A stretch of 5,482 bases of DNA from contig PUOZ01000312.1 in the NCBI GenBank assembly GCA_003553165.1, positions 1 through 5,482 on the forward strand. Direction: 5' to 3'. The notes under the pieces were generated by a model, which saw only the letters and a program-made list of their open reading frames with translations, had not been told where the DNA came from and ran no database searches. Made by a program: the position numbers and the translations under genes. Of this stretch, positions 3,941-5,482 are shown in pieces (position 1 is the first letter of the stretch; the number at the start of each line of letters is the position of its first letter). This DNA is from Thioalkalivibrio sp. GTDB taxonomy: Bacteria; Pseudomonadota; Gammaproteobacteria; Ectothiorhodospirales; Ectothiorhodospiraceae.

Positions 3941-5482
3941 CCGCAGGGGGTGTAGCGGCGGCCGGGCATTCCGCCACCGCGGAGGCGGCGGCCACGATCC
4001 TCGACGCCGGGGGGAACGCCTTCGACGCGGTGATCGCTGCACAGTTCGCTGCCTGCGTCGCGGAGCCGGTGCTCTGTTCCCTGGGGGGCGGAGGGTTTCT
4101 GCTGGCCAGGCAGGGGCGCGGTCCCGTGCAGGCACTCGACTTCTTCGTGCAGACCCCACGGTACAAGCGGCCGGTGGACGAGATCGAGTTTCTCCCGATC
4201 CTCGCCGATTTCGGCGACGCCCAGCAGGAGTTCCACATCGGCCTTGGCTCCGTGGCCACGCCCGGCATGGTGCGCGGCCTCTTCGCCGCGCATCGCAGCC
4301 TGGGATCCCTCCCCATGCACGTGCTGGTGGAACCCGCCGCGCGACTGGCGCGGGACGGCGTCCGCGTCAATGCGCTGCAGGCCCATGCCTTCCGGATCGT
4401 GGAGGCGATCTATGCGCATTCGGAGGACTCGCGCGCCCTGTTCGCGAGCCCCACCCGCCCCGGCTCGCTGGTGGTGGAAGGCGACCTGCTCCGCCAGACG
4501 GACCTGGCCGATGTCCTCGAACGTCTGGCTCGTGAGGGCGAACCGTGGTTCTACGAGGGTGAATTCGCGCATCTGTTGGCGGACCTGAGCCGGCGCGACG
4601 GCGGTCTGCTGCGACTGGAAGACCTCCGCGAGTACCGTGCGCAGAACCGGGAGCCGCTGGCCCTGGGTTACCGGGGGCATCGGATCTGGACCAATCCGCC
4701 CCCGTCGTCGGGGGGAATCCTCCTCGCTTTTGCCTTGAAACTGCTGGAGGCCATGGACATCCCCGAGGATCCCTTCGGCTCGACGCGCCATCTCGAGAGG
4801 TTGTCGCGGGTGATGGCCCTGACCGACCGGGCGCGTCTGGAAGCGATGTCCGACGACGACGGATCCGTCGATGCCTGGGCACTGCTGGAGCCGGCTCTTC
4901 TGGACCGGTATCTGCGGGAACTAAGGGGGCTGAGCCCCGCGCTTCGGGGAACCACGCAAATCAGCGTGATGGACGGTAGGGGCAACGTCGCCAGCCTGAC
5001 CGCCAGCAACGGGGAAGGCTGCGGCCGGCTGATTCCGAATACCGGCGTCATGTTGAACAACATGCTCGGGGAGCAGGATCTCAACCCCGGCGGTTTCTTC
5101 CGCTGGCGGGAGGATGAGCGGCTGACCTCGATGATGGCACCGACCCTGGTTGTGCGCGCCGACGGCGGCGAGGTCGCGCTGGGCTCCGGCGGTTCCAACC
5201 GCATCCGCACCGCGATCCTGCAGGTGTTGGTGAACCTGCTGGATTTCGGGATGCCCCTGGACAAGGCGGTCGATGCCCCGCGCATTCATTTCGAGAACCA
5301 GCTCCTCAGTGTCGAGGCCGGCTTTGGTTTCGATGCCGATTTCTCCGCCTTCCTGGCCCGGCATCCCGAGCATCGCCTGTGGGCGGATCGGAGCCTGTTC
5401 TTCGGTGGTGTGCACGCGGTGGCCCGCGGACCCGAAGGGTTCTTCGGCACTGGCGATTCACGGCGTGGGGGCGTCGTCCAAA
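3937..5482 (+). CDS. Gamma-glutamyltransferase-like Ntn hydrolase, 3' end beyond the window
   Basis: 515 codons are visible and the frame is open at the right edge. Classical members cleave themselves before a nucleophilic Thr and transfer or hydrolyse gamma-glutamyl groups such as that of glutathione. Family features are AAAGHSATAEAAATILDAGG (residues 7-26), NAFDAVIAAQ 27-36, EPVLCSLGGGGFLL 43-56, VATPGMV 106-112, NPPPSSGGILL 253-263, the self-processing site G338/T339 in RGTTQISVMD, SLTASNGEG 353-361, LNNMLGEQDLNP 373-384 and ALGSGGSNRIRTAILQ 414-429. The end, GDSRRGGVV, resembles the usual C-terminus, so only a few residues seem missing. GTG 3937 is the only plausible start: it is the first start codon in this frame after the nikR stop, and the N-terminal motif follows at once. 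There is no signal peptide, so it should be cytoplasmic. Oddities: TTQ instead of TTH, and DFFVQTP where E. coli GGT has DFRETAP. It lies 42 bases behind nikR. True substrate unknown. Confidence 0.9.
   Translation, partial: MTAGGVAAAGHSATAEAAATILDAGGNAFDAVIAAQFAACVAEPVLCSLGGGGFLLARQGRGPVQALDFFVQTPRYKRPVDEIEFLPILADFGDAQQEFHIGLGSVATPGMVRGLFAAHRSLGSLPMHVLVEPAARLARDGVRVNALQAHAFRIVEAIYAHSEDSRALFASPTRPGSLVVEGDLLRQTDLADVLERLAREGEPWFYEGEFAHLLADLSRRDGGLLRLEDLREYRAQNREPLALGYRGHRIWTNPPPSSGGILLAFALKLLEAMDIPEDPFGSTRHLERLSRVMALTDRARLEAMSDDDGSVDAWALLEPALLDRYLRELRGLSPALRGTTQISVMDGRGNVASLTASNGEGCGRLIPNTGVMLNNMLGEQDLNPGGFFRWREDERLTSMMAPTLVVRADGGEVALGSGGSNRIRTAILQVLVNLLDFGMPLDKAVDAPRIHFENQLLSVEAGFGFDADFSAFLARHPEHRLWADRSLFFGGVHAVARGPEGFFGTGDSRRGGVVQ

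Noticed and set aside
3891..4535. A 214-codon plus-strand open frame overlapping the ggt start
   Set aside because: Wrong frame: the ggt frame from GTG 3937 carries the family motifs over the same bases.
3361..4791. A 476-codon minus-strand open frame
   Set aside because: Antisense to nikR and ggt, both identified with intact catalytic or metal-binding residues; no recognisable protein motif of its own.

Overview
The window is GC-rich, densely coding DNA (roughly two-thirds G+C by eye) with short gaps and overlapping genes. It looks like a chromosomal segment of a proteobacterium. A HypX-type aerobic [NiFe]-hydrogenase maturation protein, a NikR nickel regulator and a proteobacterial-looking AmmeMemoRadiSam pair suggest an H2-using or sulfur/phototrophic gamma- or betaproteobacterium. 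That placement is an inference, because nothing here fixes the taxon.

Layout. (1) At the left edge, minus strand, is the N-terminal 131 residues of a Memo-family protein (AmmeMemoRadiSam protein B); its C-terminus lies outside the window. (2) A 142-bp divergent intergenic region at 394-535 carries the start signals of both flanking genes. (3) At 536-1636, plus strand, is the radical SAM partner AmrS, complete. (4) After a 48-bp gap comes hypX (1685-3430), complete. It overlaps nikR (3427-3894) by four bases (ATGA). (5) A 42-bp gap leads into a GTG-started gamma-glutamyltransferase-like Ntn hydrolase. It runs off the right edge but is nearly complete, ending in a typical C-terminal motif.

How the genes may work together. 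The memo/amrS pair is two thirds of the conserved but poorly understood AMMECR1-Memo-radical SAM set; the AMMECR1 member is not visible. hypX and nikR form a tight nickel/hydrogenase unit. HypX-family proteins make the active-site CO ligand of [NiFe]-hydrogenase from formyl-tetrahydrofolate, and NikR senses Ni(II) and controls nickel genes. The GGT homologue is the next gene on the same strand and probably in the same transcription unit, but it is a divergent type: no signal peptide, an apparently shortened lid loop, and changes at residues that normally bind glutamate. No hydrogenase structural gene, tRNA, rRNA, mobile element or CRISPR array was seen.

The most notable points are the nickel-regulator/CO-ligand coupling, the histidine-rich tail of NikR, the atypical GGT, the adjacency of AmmeMemoRadiSam and hydrogenase-maturation genes, and two tiny ORFs that overlap the starts of amrS and ggt by ATGA/GTGA.
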